From: an uncultured Alphaproteobacteria bacterium | GTDB lineage: Bacteria > Pseudomonadota > Alphaproteobacteria > HIMB59 > GCA-002718135 | DNA length: 50,742 nucleotides | NCBI GenBank assembly: GCA_902521315.1 | Contig: CABYRH010000009.1 | Coordinates: 1 to 50,742 of the forward strand | Direction of reading: 5' to 3' | Part shown: piece by piece, positions 28,143 through 38,097 of the stretch | Position numbering within the stretch: the first letter of the stretch is position 1 | How the letters are laid out: every line of letters starts with the position of its first letter | Position numbers and translations under genes: made by a program | Notes under the pieces: model-generated | What the model was told of the DNA's origin: nothing | Seen by the model: the letters and a program-made list of their open reading frames with translations, nothing else | Databases searched by the model: none

Positions 28143-29477
28143 CTAGATTTTTCCAAGTTTTTGCAAGATTTCGTCTCTATCAAATAATGGTAATAGATAT
28201 TTTAATTCGGGTCCATGAGATTTTCCTGTCAAAATTAACCTCAAAGGCATAAATAAATCTTTTCCTTTAAGCCCAGTTTTTTTGTTAATTTTTGATGTCC
28301 AATGATCCCATGTTGTTTCATCAAAAGGATCCTCGGGTAATTCATCAACTGCCGTATTAATAAAACTATCATCAATATTTAAATCTTTAGCATTATTTAT
28401 TTTTGTAATTACTTCTTCCCATTCTTTAGCTTGATTAACAAATGAAATATTATTTTTAATAAAACGCCAAAAACTCTCTTTTTGAAAATTAGATTTTATG
28501 TTTTTTAACTTATGACTAATCTCATTATAACTAAATAATTTAATAGTATTTTCATTAAGATTTCTTAAGGATTCAATTGAAAATTTAGCAGAAGATCTAG
28601 ATAAGCTCTGAATATCAAATTTTTTTACTAATTCATTTAAATCTTTGATTGGATCAATATTACTGCTCGAACCAATAAAAAGAAAATAATTTAGTAAAGA
28701 TATATTTTCGTATCCTTCGTCTTTAAAATTTTCAATTGAAAGACTGCCAAGTCTTTTGCTAAAACCCTTACCAGTTTCATCAACTAAGAATGGATGATGA
28801 GCAAATGATGGAATAGAAGATTCAAGAGCCTTAAAAATTTGAATATGATAAGCAGTATTAGCAATGTGATCTTCCCCTCTAATAATATGCGTAATTTTTT
28901 CTTCAATATCATCAATGACTGAAGGTAAATGGTATAACAATGTTCCATCAGCTCTAATTAAAACAGGATCACTCAAATTTTTTGCATCAAATGAAACATC
29001 TCCTTTAATGATATCTTTCCAACCAATATTTTCATGATCTAATTTGAATCTCCAATGGGGTTGGATTCCAGATTCTATTTTTTTTTCTACTTCTTCATCA
29101 CTTAGATTTAATGATGATCTATCATAAATAGGTGGTTTCCCAGATGATAACAAAGATTTTTTCTTTAAAGCTAATTCCTCTTCTGTTTCAAAACATGGAT
29201 AAAGTCTATTCTTTTGTTTTAGAATTTGGATTTTCTCATTGTAAATATGCTGTCTAGAGGACTGATTAAAAGTGTAACTCCAATTTAATCCAAGCCATCT
29301 AAGATCATCTTTGATACTTGTCTCAAATTCTTTAGAACTCCTATTGGCATCAGTATCATCAATTCTTAATACAAACTCACCTTGATTTTTTTGACAAAAA
29401 ATCCAATTCAAAATTGCTGATCTAGCATTACCGATATGTATTTTTCCTGTAGGGCTAGGAGCGAACCTACACTTCAT
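28143..29477 (-). CDS. gltX: Glutamate-tRNA ligase
   Basis: 444 residues. Class I synthetase with the HIGH motif as HIGN (14-17) and KMSKS as F-S-K-R-L (238-242). A-P-S-P-T-G and the L-R-I-D-D-T-D motif are typical of GluRS. The protein is of the short type often present as one of two GluRS paralogs in Alphaproteobacteria, one of which may charge tRNA-Gln; which one this is cannot be told here. It starts one base after the nadE stop. Confidence 0.95.
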   Translation of the reverse strand: MKCRFAPSPTGKIHIGNARSAILNWIFCQKNQGEFVLRIDDTDANRSSKEFETSIKDDLRWLGLNWSYTFNQSSRQHIYNEKIQILKQKNRLYPCFETEEELALKKKSLLSSGKPPIYDRSSLNLSDEEVEKKIESGIQPHWRFKLDHENIGWKDIIKGDVSFDAKNLSDPVLIRADGTLLYHLPSVIDDIEEKITHIIRGEDHIANTAYHIQIFKALESSIPSFAHHPFLVDETGKGFSKRLGSLSIENFKDEGYENISLLNYFLFIGSSSNIDPIKDLNELVKKFDIQSLSRSSAKFSIESLRNLNENTIKLFSYNEISHKLKNIKSNFQKESFWRFIKNNISFVNQAKEWEEVITKINNAKDLNIDDSFINTAVDELPEDPFDETTWDHWTSKINKKTGLKGKDLFMPLRLILTGKSHGPELKYLLPLFDRDEILQKLGKI

Positions 29478-29478
29478 A

Positions 29479-30219
29479 TTATTCTTTAGGAATTTCGCAA
29501 ACAGGAATAGGCTTCATCTTATGAAGATTTGGCTTTCTAATTTCTTCGTATCTACTGTAGTATTCACTAGACTTATTTTCCATTGCTTCTTCTAATTGCT
29601 TATATGAAAGACCAAGCTGGCTTTCATCATTTCTACTATCATCCCATAAACCATCTGTCGGTGCTGCGCTAATAATATCTTTTATAACCCCAATTTCTTC
29701 GGCTAATTCCCACACCTCAGTTTTAGTACAATCTGCTATTGGCGATATATCTACGCCTCCATCACCATATTTTGTATAAAATCCAACACCAAAATCTTCA
29801 ACTTTATTTCCAGTACCAACAACTATACCATTATTACTTTGAGCTATTTGGTATAGAGTTACCATTCTTAGTCTAGATCTTGAATTTGCAAAAGCTAACT
29901 CACTATCAAAATTTTGCATCGTATTTTGAAATGTTTTAAAAACATTATCTAGCTCGATTATTTTTGATTCTACATTTGGAAAATTTTGCTCTAAAAATTC
30001 TAAATGTCTTAAACTTAAATCATGTTGTGATGAATTTTGCTTAATAGGCATTGAAACAGCTATAGTTTTTAAACCAGTTTGAGCACATAAGGTGCTAGTA
30101 AGAGCTGAGTCCACTCCTCCTGACACTCCTATTACTAGTGTAGTTGGATTATTATTTATAGATTTAGCGTAATCTTTAATCCAATTAGAAATGTATACAA
30201 TTTTATCTTTTGAATTCAT
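29479..30219 (-). CDS. nadE: NAD+ synthase (ammonia-dependent type)
   Basis: 246 residues. The PP-loop SGGVDSA is at 33-39, with later G-T-G-N-K-V-E-D and Y-T-K-Y-G-D-G-G-V-D-I-S-P-I. It amidates nicotinic acid adenine dinucleotide to NAD. No N-terminal glutaminase domain is present, so the nitrogen source would be ammonia. It lies between DAHP synthase (21-base gap) and gltX (1-base gap). Confidence 0.95.
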   Translation of the reverse strand: MNSKDKIVYISNWIKDYAKSINNNPTTLVIGVSGGVDSALTSTLCAQTGLKTIAVSMPIKQNSSQHDLSLRHLEFLEQNFPNVESKIIELDNVFKTFQNTMQNFDSELAFANSRSRLRMVTLYQIAQSNNGIVVGTGNKVEDFGVGFYTKYGDGGVDISPIADCTKTEVWELAEEIGVIKDIISAAPTDGLWDDSRNDESQLGLSYKQLEEAMENKSSEYYSRYEEIRKPNLHKMKPIPVCEIPKE

Positions 30220-30240
30220 AAGTAATATATAAATATAAAT

Positions 30241-31614
30241 TTATAAATTTGAAGATTGCTTTGAGAGCAATTTTTCTTCTTTTAAAAAATCTGATAATAA
30301 AAAAGCCAATTCTAGAGACTGCGAGGCATTTAGTCTCGGATCACAATATGTATGATATCTATTTTTTAGATCTTCATCTGTTATTTCTTGAAGACCTCCC
30401 ATACATTCTGTAACATCTTGACCAGTCATTTCTAAATGGACGCCGCCTGGATATGTTCCTTCGCTTCTGTGAATTTGAAAAAATTGCTGAATTTCAGAAA
30501 TTATATCTTTTAATGGCCTAGTTTTAAAACCAGTGTTAGATTTGATAGTATTTCCATGCATGGGGTCACAAGTCCAAACAACATTTTTACCAGCTGAATT
30601 AACTGATCTAATTATTTTTGGAAGTATTCCACTAACTTTTTCATAACCCATTCTACATATCAGCGTTATTTTTCCAACTTCATTATTTGGATTCAACACA
30701 TCTAATATCTTTAATAATTCTTCTGTCTTTGTGCTTGGACCCACTTTAATACCTATAGGGTTCTCAATACCTCTTAAAAATTCAATATGTGCTCCATCAA
30801 GTTGTCGTGTTCTGTCACCTACCCACAACATGTGAGCTGAAACATCGTACCACTTACCTGAAGTACTATCTATTCTTGTTAATGCTTCCTCATATTGAAG
30901 AAGTAAAGCTTCATGACTTGTAAAGAAGTCTGTTTCATTTAATTGTCTTACACTGTTTCCATTTATTCCACATGCCTCCATAAAAGATAAGCATTCGTCA
31001 ATTCTAGAAGATATCTCTCTAAATTTAGCAGCATTCTCACCTTTAACAAAATTTAGGTTCCATTGATGTATTTTATTTAAATTGGCAAAACCGCCCTGAG
31101 AAAAAGCTCTTAAAAGATTAAGTGTAGATGCAGACTGATTGTAGGCCTGAATTAATCTATCTGGATTAGGATCTCTGTCTTTTTGGTTGAAGTCTATCCC
31201 ATTAATTATATCGCCTTTATAAGACTCAAGTTCTAAATCATTAATAACTTCTGTGGCAGATGATCTTGGCTTTGCAAACTGTCCAGCAATTCTTCCTACT
31301 TTAACAATTGGACAAGAAGCGCCAAACGTTAATACAACAGCCATTTGTAAAATAACTTTAAATGTATCTCTAATATTATCTGGATGAAAATCTGCAAAAC
31401 TTTCTGCACAATCTCCACCTTGTAATAAAAAAGCGTTTCCGTTTGAAACTTCTCCAAGTTTCTTTTTTAATAGTCTCGCTTCTCCAGCAAAAACTAAAGG
31501 TGGATATTTGGAAATTTCATTTAGAGTTTTATTTAGATGATCTTCATTCTGATAGTTAGGCATATGAAGAGCATTTTTATTTCTCCAACTATTTGGTGAC
31601 CATTTATCGCTCAT
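30241..31614 (-). CDS. 3-deoxy-7-phosphoheptulonate synthase, class II (plant type)
   Basis: 457 residues. It catalyses the first step of the shikimate pathway from phosphoenolpyruvate and erythrose 4-phosphate. The start W-S-P-N-S-W-R, L-L-Q-G-G-D-C-A-E-S-F and V-G-R-I-A-G-Q-F-A-K-P-R-S are hallmarks of the class II (AroA-II) enzymes of plants and many Alphaproteobacteria, unrelated in sequence to E. coli AroFGH. Cys in the G-G-D-C segment and the later W-T-C-D-P-M-H-G supply metal and PEP contacts. Confidence 0.97.
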   Translation of the reverse strand: MSDKWSPNSWRNKNALHMPNYQNEDHLNKTLNEISKYPPLVFAGEARLLKKKLGEVSNGNAFLLQGGDCAESFADFHPDNIRDTFKVILQMAVVLTFGASCPIVKVGRIAGQFAKPRSSATEVINDLELESYKGDIINGIDFNQKDRDPNPDRLIQAYNQSASTLNLLRAFSQGGFANLNKIHQWNLNFVKGENAAKFREISSRIDECLSFMEACGINGNSVRQLNETDFFTSHEALLLQYEEALTRIDSTSGKWYDVSAHMLWVGDRTRQLDGAHIEFLRGIENPIGIKVGPSTKTEELLKILDVLNPNNEVGKITLICRMGYEKVSGILPKIIRSVNSAGKNVVWTCDPMHGNTIKSNTGFKTRPLKDIISEIQQFFQIHRSEGTYPGGVHLEMTGQDVTECMGGLQEITDEDLKNRYHTYCDPRLNASQSLELAFLLSDFLKEEKLLSKQSSNL

Positions 31615-31661
31615 AATTTGAAAAGCCTCATAAACCCTAATATATCTTGAAACAAGGGTTA

Positions 31662-32960
31662 TTATTTAGATCTTTTATTTCTTAGAATTTTTAAGGCTGA
31701 TCTTTCAATAGCAAGTGAATTTTTGGGAATATTTTTAGTGATAACACTACCTGCACCAATTCTAGATTTAGACTCAATTACAACTGGAGCAATGAGTGAT
31801 GTGTTTGAACCTATAAATACATTATCTTTTATTATCGTTTTGTGTTTTTTCTTTCCATCATAGTTACAAGTTATTGTGCCGGCACCTATATTCACATTAT
31901 TTCCTATTTCTGAATCTCCAACATATGAAAGATGAGCAATAGAAACATTATTTCCAATTTTAGAATTTTTTATTTCAACAAAGTTACCAATCTTTGATTT
32001 TTTTCCGATTTTTGTTTTTGGTCTTAATCTAGCACTTGGACCAATATGTGAATTTTCATCTATTGTAACCTCTTCTAAGTATGAATTACTTTTAATTATT
32101 GAACCTTTTTTTATAATTGTTTTTTCCTTTATTGTAACATTGCTTTCAATTGTAACAGTAGGTTCAATTTTGGTGTCATAGCTTAAATAACAAGTATTGG
32201 GTTTTAAAAAATTGACTCCATTTTTTATAAAATTTTTTACGTATTTTTTTTGCAAGATATTTTGTACAACATTAAAATCATCCAATGTATTTATGCCCAA
32301 CATTGTTTCTTTGTTGCACGCAATATAATTGATGGGAATATTTTTTTTTGAAAAAATTTTGCATATATCAGGAAGATATCTTTCTTTTTTAATTTTATTT
32401 TCTTTAATATTTTTTAAATTATCAAATAATAATTTAGTATTTGCTATCAAAATACCAGAATTACATAAATTGATTTTTTTTTGTTCAGGTTTTAAATTGA
32501 TTTGCTCAATTATTTCTTCAACGTAGTTGTTATTTAATAATAACCTACCATAACCATGTGGCTCTAAAGTATTAAATGCAATTAACGAAGCTTTCGCTTT
32601 ACTTTTTTTAAATTTACTTACTAGTTTTCTTATATCTTTTACTTCAACTAAAGGTGTATCGCCAAATAAAATTAAAATATTTTTTGATTTAACATATTTT
32701 TTAACTTGCTCAATTGCATCAGCGGTTCCTTTTTGTTTTTTTTGAACAACTAACTTTGAGGTATTTAATATTAACTTTAATTCTTCTTTATTTTTTTCAT
32801 TACATACAACTAATATATTTTTACCAGATATTTTTTTTGCAATATTAAAAATATGTGAAACAATTGGTAACCCGCATAATGGATAAACAAGCTTTGATTT
32901 ACTTGCTTTAAATCTCGTACTGTTGCCTGCAGCAAGTATAACAGTTGTGATATCAGACAT
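31662..32960 (-). CDS. glmU: Bifunctional GlmU (UDP-GlcNAc pyrophosphorylase / GlcN-1-P acetyltransferase)
   Basis: 432 residues, slightly shorter than E. coli GlmU (456). The N-terminal nucleotidyltransferase has L-A-A-G-N-S-T-R-F then L-V-Y-P-L-C-G-L-P. From about residue 245 on there are left-handed beta-helix hexapeptide repeats, including R-L-R-P-K-T and G-N-F-V-E-I-K and the N-Y-D-G-K-K-K-H catalytic-loop segment. It makes UDP-GlcNAc for peptidoglycan and LPS. The shortening is at the C-terminal tail after the last helix turn. The parA-like gene is 4 bases upstream. Confidence 0.96.
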   Translation of the reverse strand: MSDITTVILAAGNSTRFKASKSKLVYPLCGLPIVSHIFNIAKKISGKNILVVCNEKNKEELKLILNTSKLVVQKKQKGTADAIEQVKKYVKSKNILILFGDTPLVEVKDIRKLVSKFKKSKAKASLIAFNTLEPHGYGRLLLNNNYVEEIIEQINLKPEQKKINLCNSGILIANTKLLFDNLKNIKENKIKKERYLPDICKIFSKKNIPINYIACNKETMLGINTLDDFNVVQNILQKKYVKNFIKNGVNFLKPNTCYLSYDTKIEPTVTIESNVTIKEKTIIKKGSIIKSNSYLEEVTIDENSHIGPSARLRPKTKIGKKSKIGNFVEIKNSKIGNNVSIAHLSYVGDSEIGNNVNIGAGTITCNYDGKKKHKTIIKDNVFIGSNTSLIAPVVIESKSRIGAGSVITKNIPKNSLAIERSALKILRNKRSK

Positions 32961-32964
32961 TAAG

Positions 32965-33603
32965 TTAGAAATTTCTTAAAATTTCGTTTCCAACATTAAT
33001 TATTTCTTTTGAAGCATCTGATGTAACACTTATATCTACTACACCCCTTCCAACTGAGAATGTTTCTGCAAATAATACTTTGCTAGACAGTCGGGAGCGA
33101 GCAATTTTAGCACCAGCATATCTTAAACGCAAAATCATTGCGTCAGTTAATTTTGCTCTCGGCATCACTCTATTAAGAATAATTATTGGATTTTTTCTTT
33201 CTTGTTTTGCAATTTTTAAAAAAGGAAGTGTAGCCATTAAGTCTACTGGACTTGGTTGTACTGGAACAAATACCCTATCAGAAGCTTTTACAACCTGCAT
33301 TGTTTCAAAAGTTATAGATGGAGGGCTATCAATTATTATAAAGTCGTACTTTCTTTTTATGGCTTTAATTTCATCTATTAAATTCCTTATTTCAAAATTT
33401 AATTGAGTTATTCCAATATCATCTTCACCATAATAAGATTTTCTTGCTTCAAGCCAATATGATAGACTTTTTTGTGCATCAGCATCTATAACAGCTACTT
33501 TGTAACCACTATTGCTCCACAAAACTGATAAATTTGCTGAAAGAGTCGATTTACCTGAACCACCTTTTTGATTCGAAAATGCTATAACTTTTCCCATATA
33601 CAA
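32965..33603 (-). CDS. ParA-family ATPase (orphan)
   Basis: 212 residues. Deviant Walker A K-G-G-S-G-K-S-T (13-20), a D-A-D-A-Q-K-S switch and the D-F-I-I-I-D-S-P-P Walker B define a ParA/Soj-type ATPase. The start may be the first ATG (33603) or the third codon (33597), which gives the more typical M-G-K-V-I-A-F-S-N. No parB or parS is beside it, so chromosome partition is not supported. Such stand-alone ParA genes can position other cargo or act in envelope assembly; function left open. It heads the long minus-strand run toward rpsD. Confidence 0.88.
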   Translation of the reverse strand: MYMGKVIAFSNQKGGSGKSTLSANLSVLWSNSGYKVAVIDADAQKSLSYWLEARKSYYGEDDIGITQLNFEIRNLIDEIKAIKRKYDFIIIDSPPSITFETMQVVKASDRVFVPVQPSPVDLMATLPFLKIAKQERKNPIIILNRVMPRAKLTDAMILRLRYAGAKIARSRLSSKVLFAETFSVGRGVVDISVTSDASKEIINVGNEILRNF

Positions 33604-33654
33604 GTATTGATAATAACTATTTTAAAGATAGATGGAAACATTTTATAAAAAAAT

Positions 33655-34572
33655 ATGAAAAAAAATAAGTTAGATATTGCAAAAAATTTATTAAGCAGTG
33701 GAGAACTTGTAATATTTCCCACAGAAACAGTATTTGGTCTTGGAGCAGATGCAACAAATGATGAGGCTGTAAAATCTATTTTTAAAGTAAAAAAAAGACC
33801 ACGAAGTAATCCAATTATCTGTCATTTTAAAAGTATTAAACAAATAGAAAAATATTTTATTTTAAATAAATTTGAAAAAAAATTAGGTTCAATATTCTGG
33901 CCTGGTCCTTTGACAATAATATTAAAAAAAAAGAAAAATTCTAAAATATCAAAATTAGTCTCTAACAACTCAACTTTAGTTGGCTGCAGAATTCCCGGTA
34001 ATAAATTGGCTAAAAAATTAATTACTTTATTTGATCTACCTATTGCAGCCCCTAGTGCTAATCTATCAGAAAGAACTTCCGTAACCAATATTATTGATAT
34101 CGATCCTATTCTTGTAAAAAAAATATTTATTTTAAAAGATAAACAGTCTTCTCATGGACTAGAGTCCACAGTTGTTAGAATTGATACCAATAATAAAATT
34201 GAAGTATTAAGATATGGCAGCATAACTGTTGAAGAGCTAAATAAATATGCAAAAGTAAAAATTAAAAAGAAATCATCTATTTCTCCTGGTAATTTAAAAA
34301 AACATTACTCAACTTTAAAGCCAATAAGAATGAATGCTAAGAGAATACTAAAAAATGAAGGTTTATTAAATTTTGGCAATAATAAATTAAAGTCTAAAAT
34401 AATTAATTTAAATTTGAGTAATAAAAAAAATTTAAATGAAGCAGCAAAAAATTTTTATCATTATCTTCATAAATTAGATCAGAGTAGATGCAAAAAAATT
34501 GCTGTAGTAGAAATACCTGATAAAGGGCTTGGCAAAACTATAAATGACAGATTAAGAAGAGCAATTAAGTAA
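33655..34572 (+). CDS. L-threonylcarbamoyladenylate synthase (Sua5/YrdC/TsaC)
   Basis: 305 residues. The YrdC domain with I-F-P-T-E-T-V-F-G-L-G-A-D-A, K-K-R-P-R-S-N-P and P-S-A-N-L-S-E-R-T-S is at about 1-200; an additional Sua5-type C-terminal domain follows. It makes threonylcarbamoyl-AMP for the t6A37 modification of ANN-decoding tRNAs. It is divergent from parA (51 bases) and meets puuB tail to tail with no gap. Confidence 0.94.
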   Translation: MKKNKLDIAKNLLSSGELVIFPTETVFGLGADATNDEAVKSIFKVKKRPRSNPIICHFKSIKQIEKYFILNKFEKKLGSIFWPGPLTIILKKKKNSKISKLVSNNSTLVGCRIPGNKLAKKLITLFDLPIAAPSANLSERTSVTNIIDIDPILVKKIFILKDKQSSHGLESTVVRIDTNNKIEVLRYGSITVEELNKYAKVKIKKKSSISPGNLKKHYSTLKPIRMNAKRILKNEGLLNFGNNKLKSKIINLNLSNKKNLNEAAKNFYHYLHKLDQSRCKKIAVVEIPDKGLGKTINDRLRRAIK

Positions 34573-35895
34573 TTACAATCTATTTAAATAATCCATTAAC
34601 CTATAATAAATAATGGCTGAAGAATACAATGGTCTTCTAAACATGTTTCCACCTGGAATTTTAAAATGATTAATTTGCTCAAACATATCAAAATTATTTG
34701 ATTTATTTAAAATTTTTTCAGCTACCATTTTTCCTCCCATAATACTCATAGCTAACCCATGCCCAGAATAAGCATGAGCATAATATAACTTTTGATTCAT
34801 TATATTTCCAAAAATAGGCAATCTATTAATCGAAATTGCCAAGGTACCTCCCCAAGAAAATTCTATTTTAAATTTTTTTAATTCAGGAAAAACTTTATAC
34901 ATTCGTTTAGAGACAAAACTCTTTGCATCTTTTACAAAATGAGATGTAATTGTTTCAGGTCCTCCAAAAAGAAGTCTGTAGTCTTCTGAAAATCTATAAT
35001 AATCAATCATAAATCTAGAATCTATTACGCCACAATTTCTTTTGATTAATTTACTTGCCAGATCTTTTCCGAGAGGTTCTGTTGCAATAATATAATTATT
35101 TATAGGCATAAAATAATTTCTCTTTGATCCTAAAAGATTGTCAAGATAACCATTGCAACCAATAATTACTTTCTTTGCTTTAATAATATTTTTTCCAGAG
35201 TGAATTATAACTTCTTTTTGATTATCAACAATTTTATCAGCCGGAGAATTTTCATATATATTTATACCATTCGCTAAACACTGTTCTGCTAAACCATATG
35301 TCAGTTTTAATGGGTTTAAATGATAAGAATCCTTTAAAAGCATTCCAGAAAAATATCTGTCACTATTAACTTCATCTCTTATTGAATTGTGATCAAAGTA
35401 TTCATAATTATTATAATTATAATTCTTCTGCATATGCTCAATTTCATCTTGAAAATATTTATAATCTTTTTTTGTGTTGCCTACATGAAGAACGCCTTGT
35501 CTAAGCGCACAGTCAATTCTGTATTTTTCAATTAAATTAACTACATCTGAAACAGCATCTAATCCAACTTTCCAAAAAAATTTTGCTTTTTCAATACCAA
35601 ATTTTTTTTCTAAGTAGAATTGATCTTTTCTCATTCCAATTCCTAGTTGACCGCCATTCCTACCAGAAGCACCAGATCCAACTTTATTTGCTTCCAAAAT
35701 CGTTATTGATAAACCTTGATTAGATAAATTTAATGCTGAAGAAATACCTGTTAAACCACCTCCAATAATACATACATCAGTTGAAATATTCTCATTTAAT
35801 TTAATTTGTTTAGGAAAATTAGGTGCTGAAAATTTATAAAAACTCTCTTTTTCATTATCATGTTGATTAAAGGTTCTTTTTTTTGTAGTAAACAT
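34573..35895 (-). CDS. puuB: Gamma-glutamylputrescine oxidase-like FAD enzyme
   Basis: 440 residues of the DAO/DadA superfamily. FAD-binding G-G-G-L-T-G is at 45-50 and S-G-A-S-G-R-N-G-G-Q follows, with a C-terminal Y-A-H-A-Y-S-G-H-G segment closing the flavin site. PuuB oxidises gamma-glutamylputrescine to the aldehyde with H2O2. The match to PuuB over other amine oxidases rests on overall pattern and on the divergent puuA-like gene 50 bases away, beside putrescine import and synthesis genes. Confidence 0.82.
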   Translation of the reverse strand: MFTTKKRTFNQHDNEKESFYKFSAPNFPKQIKLNENISTDVCIIGGGLTGISSALNLSNQGLSITILEANKVGSGASGRNGGQLGIGMRKDQFYLEKKFGIEKAKFFWKVGLDAVSDVVNLIEKYRIDCALRQGVLHVGNTKKDYKYFQDEIEHMQKNYNYNNYEYFDHNSIRDEVNSDRYFSGMLLKDSYHLNPLKLTYGLAEQCLANGINIYENSPADKIVDNQKEVIIHSGKNIIKAKKVIIGCNGYLDNLLGSKRNYFMPINNYIIATEPLGKDLASKLIKRNCGVIDSRFMIDYYRFSEDYRLLFGGPETITSHFVKDAKSFVSKRMYKVFPELKKFKIEFSWGGTLAISINRLPIFGNIMNQKLYYAHAYSGHGLAMSIMGGKMVAEKILNKSNNFDMFEQINHFKIPGGNMFRRPLYSSAIIYYRLMDYLNRL

Positions 35896-35945
35896 TAACT
35901 TATCTTTAATGGTTTAATAATAATTAGTAAACAAACAGTCTCAAT

Positions 35946-37313
35946 ATGATTGAAAAATTTCAAAATTGGTTTCATGAAAACTCTATTACAGAAGTTGAAT
36001 GTTTAGTTCCAGATCTTGGAGGTATAGCAAGGGGAAAAATTTTACCAACTAATAAATTTTTAAAAGGACTTGAAGATGAAAGTCACAGATTACCTCAGTC
36101 AACTTTTATTCAAACGATATCAGGAGATTATGCAACTGAGGACTCTGCTGGTGCTTTACCAAGAAGTGTTTACAATCCAACTGACATTGATGTAATTTTA
36201 AAACCAGATTTTGATACAATGAGGGTAGTGCCATGGTACGACGACCCTACTGCACAAATTATTTGTGATGCAATAAATCTAAACGGAGATGATGTTATAA
36301 ATTCTAGCAGGAATGCTCTAAAAAATATTCTTAAACTTTATAAAAAAGATAAATTAACTCCAATTGTTTCACCAGAGTTAGAATTTTATTTAGTGAAACC
36401 TAATGCTGACTCAGATTACCCCCTTGAAGTGCCAGTGGGTCAATCAGGTAGACAAGAAACAGGTAAGCAAGCCTTAGGTATAGATGCTGTCAACGAATTT
36501 GATCATCTTTTTGAGGATGTATATAATTATTGTGAAGCACAAAATATTGAAATTGATACTATAAATCATGAATCTGGTTCAGCTCAGATGGAAATTAATT
36601 TTCAACATGGTGATCCTTTAGATCTAGCAGACCAGGTATTTTTATTTAAACGAACTTTAAGGCAGTCAGCTTTGAAACATAAACTTCATGCAACATTTAT
36701 GGCAAAACCTATGGAGAACCAACCTGGTAGTGCAATGCACATACATCAATCAATTTATAATGAAAAAAATAAAAATATTTTTTTTAATCAATCAACTAAA
36801 ATTTCAAAAAAAATGAAAAACTATTTAGGCGGTTTGGAAAAATATACTCCATTATTAATGCCAATATACGCTCCAAATATAAATTCATTTAGAAGATTGT
36901 TTGCAACTTGGGGTGCTCCTAAAAATGTTAAATGGGGAATAGGTAATAGAAGTTGTGGTTTTAGAATTCCATCAATTGAGGAAAGGAATATACGTATTGA
37001 AAATAGAATTCCTGGATCTGATACAAATCCATATCTAGTTTTTGCAGCTAATTTAGCTTCAGGATATTTAGGAATGAAAAACAATTTAAAACCAAATCCA
37101 GAAACTAAAGATAGTGCATTTAAAGATAAAAATTCCAATCTTCCTAAAAATATGGATGAATCTTTAACTCTCTTTGAAAACGATGAAGATATAAAATCCA
37201 TATTTAATGAAAAATTTGTAAGGTCGATTGCTGCAATAAGAAGAGTTGAGTATCAAGCTTATTTATCAGTAATAAGTTCTTGGGAGCGAGAATATTTATT
37301 ACTTAATGTTTAA
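35946..37313 (+). CDS. puuA: Glutamine synthetase family: gamma-glutamylputrescine synthetase
   Basis: 455 residues. Glutamine-synthetase fold with the S-P-E-L-E-F-Y metal motif, H-E-S-G-S-A-Q-M-E-I-N and M-H-I-H-Q-S. It ends S-S-W-E-R-E-Y-L-L-L-N-V, a C-terminus typical of PuuA-like proteins rather than GlnA, which would end near the adenylylation-site region. It ligates glutamate to putrescine with ATP, the first step of the Puu pathway. It is divergent from puuB and overlaps the Pot permease on the other strand by 11 bases. Confidence 0.87.
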   Translation: MIEKFQNWFHENSITEVECLVPDLGGIARGKILPTNKFLKGLEDESHRLPQSTFIQTISGDYATEDSAGALPRSVYNPTDIDVILKPDFDTMRVVPWYDDPTAQIICDAINLNGDDVINSSRNALKNILKLYKKDKLTPIVSPELEFYLVKPNADSDYPLEVPVGQSGRQETGKQALGIDAVNEFDHLFEDVYNYCEAQNIEIDTINHESGSAQMEINFQHGDPLDLADQVFLFKRTLRQSALKHKLHATFMAKPMENQPGSAMHIHQSIYNEKNKNIFFNQSTKISKKMKNYLGGLEKYTPLLMPIYAPNINSFRRLFATWGAPKNVKWGIGNRSCGFRIPSIEERNIRIENRIPGSDTNPYLVFAANLASGYLGMKNNLKPNPETKDSAFKDKNSNLPKNMDESLTLFENDEDIKSIFNEKFVRSIAAIRRVEYQAYLSVISSWEREYLLLNV

Positions 37314-38097
37314 ATTTTTTATTAAAATAAAAATAAAATAAACCAATTATTATTAAAGCAAACATTAAAATTGCTGATAATGCGTTTACTTCAGGACTCA
37401 ATCCTAATCTAACTTTAGAAAAAACTACAATTGGTAATGTGTTAGCTCCAGGCCCAGTAGTAAAACTCGCAACAACTAGATCATCTAAAGAAATTGTAAA
37501 GGCTAATAACCAACCTGCAATAATAGAAGGTAAAATTATTGGTAAAGTTATTTTATATAGTACCTTAGTATAATTATAGCCTAGATCCATTGCAGCTTCC
37601 TCAATATTTTTGTTAAAGTCAGTTAATCTTGCTTGAATAATAATTGCGACAAATGCAATACAAAAAGTAACGTGTGATATGAAAATAGTTAATTGTCCTC
37701 TAGATGATGGAAATCCAATTACATTATTTAAGCTTATAAAAAAAAGTAACATTGAAAGACCTAAAATTAATTCTGGTAAAACCAAAGGTGTTGAAGAAAG
37801 AAAAATATAGAATGACTTAAAAGGAATTTTTCTTATTCTTACAAGTGAATATCCAATCATAACTCCTAAAATTGTAGTAAAAGTTGCAGACAAAGCTGCA
37901 ATTTTAATACTAATAATAAATGCCTCAATTATTTGTTCATTATTAAATAATTCATTGTACCATCTTAAAGAAAATCCTTTCCAAACCATTACTCTCTTAT
38001 TTTCGTTAAATGAGTAAAAAATTAAAACTAAAATTGGGAAGTATAAAAAAAATAAACCTAAAAAAATAACTGTACTTTTGATTAAACTAGATTTCAT
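37303..38097 (-). CDS. potI: Polyamine ABC transporter permease (PotC/PotI type)
   Basis: 264 residues from the ATG at 38097, which has a GGAG ribosome site; the frame runs on to 38166 but would add a nonfamily N-terminus. Six helices, with the EAA loop I-E-E-A-A-M-D-L-G-Y-N and L-P-I-I-L-P-S-I-I-A-G. It forms the translocation pore with the PotH-like protein, whose gene it overlaps by 11 bases. Last gene of the import set. Confidence 0.92.
   Translation of the reverse strand: MKSSLIKSTVIFLGLFFLYFPILVLIFYSFNENKRVMVWKGFSLRWYNELFNNEQIIEAFIISIKIAALSATFTTILGVMIGYSLVRIRKIPFKSFYIFLSSTPLVLPELILGLSMLLFFISLNNVIGFPSSRGQLTIFISHVTFCIAFVAIIIQARLTDFNKNIEEAAMDLGYNYTKVLYKITLPIILPSIIAGWLLAFTISLDDLVVASFTTGPGANTLPIVVFSKVRLGLSPEVNALSAILMFALIIIGLFYFYFNKKFKH

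Noticed and set aside
31615..31661. Inverted repeat AACCCT/AGGGTT between DAHP synthase and glmU as a terminator
   Set aside because: Only 6 base pairs with a loop of about 16 bases and no T-tract; not a credible terminator.
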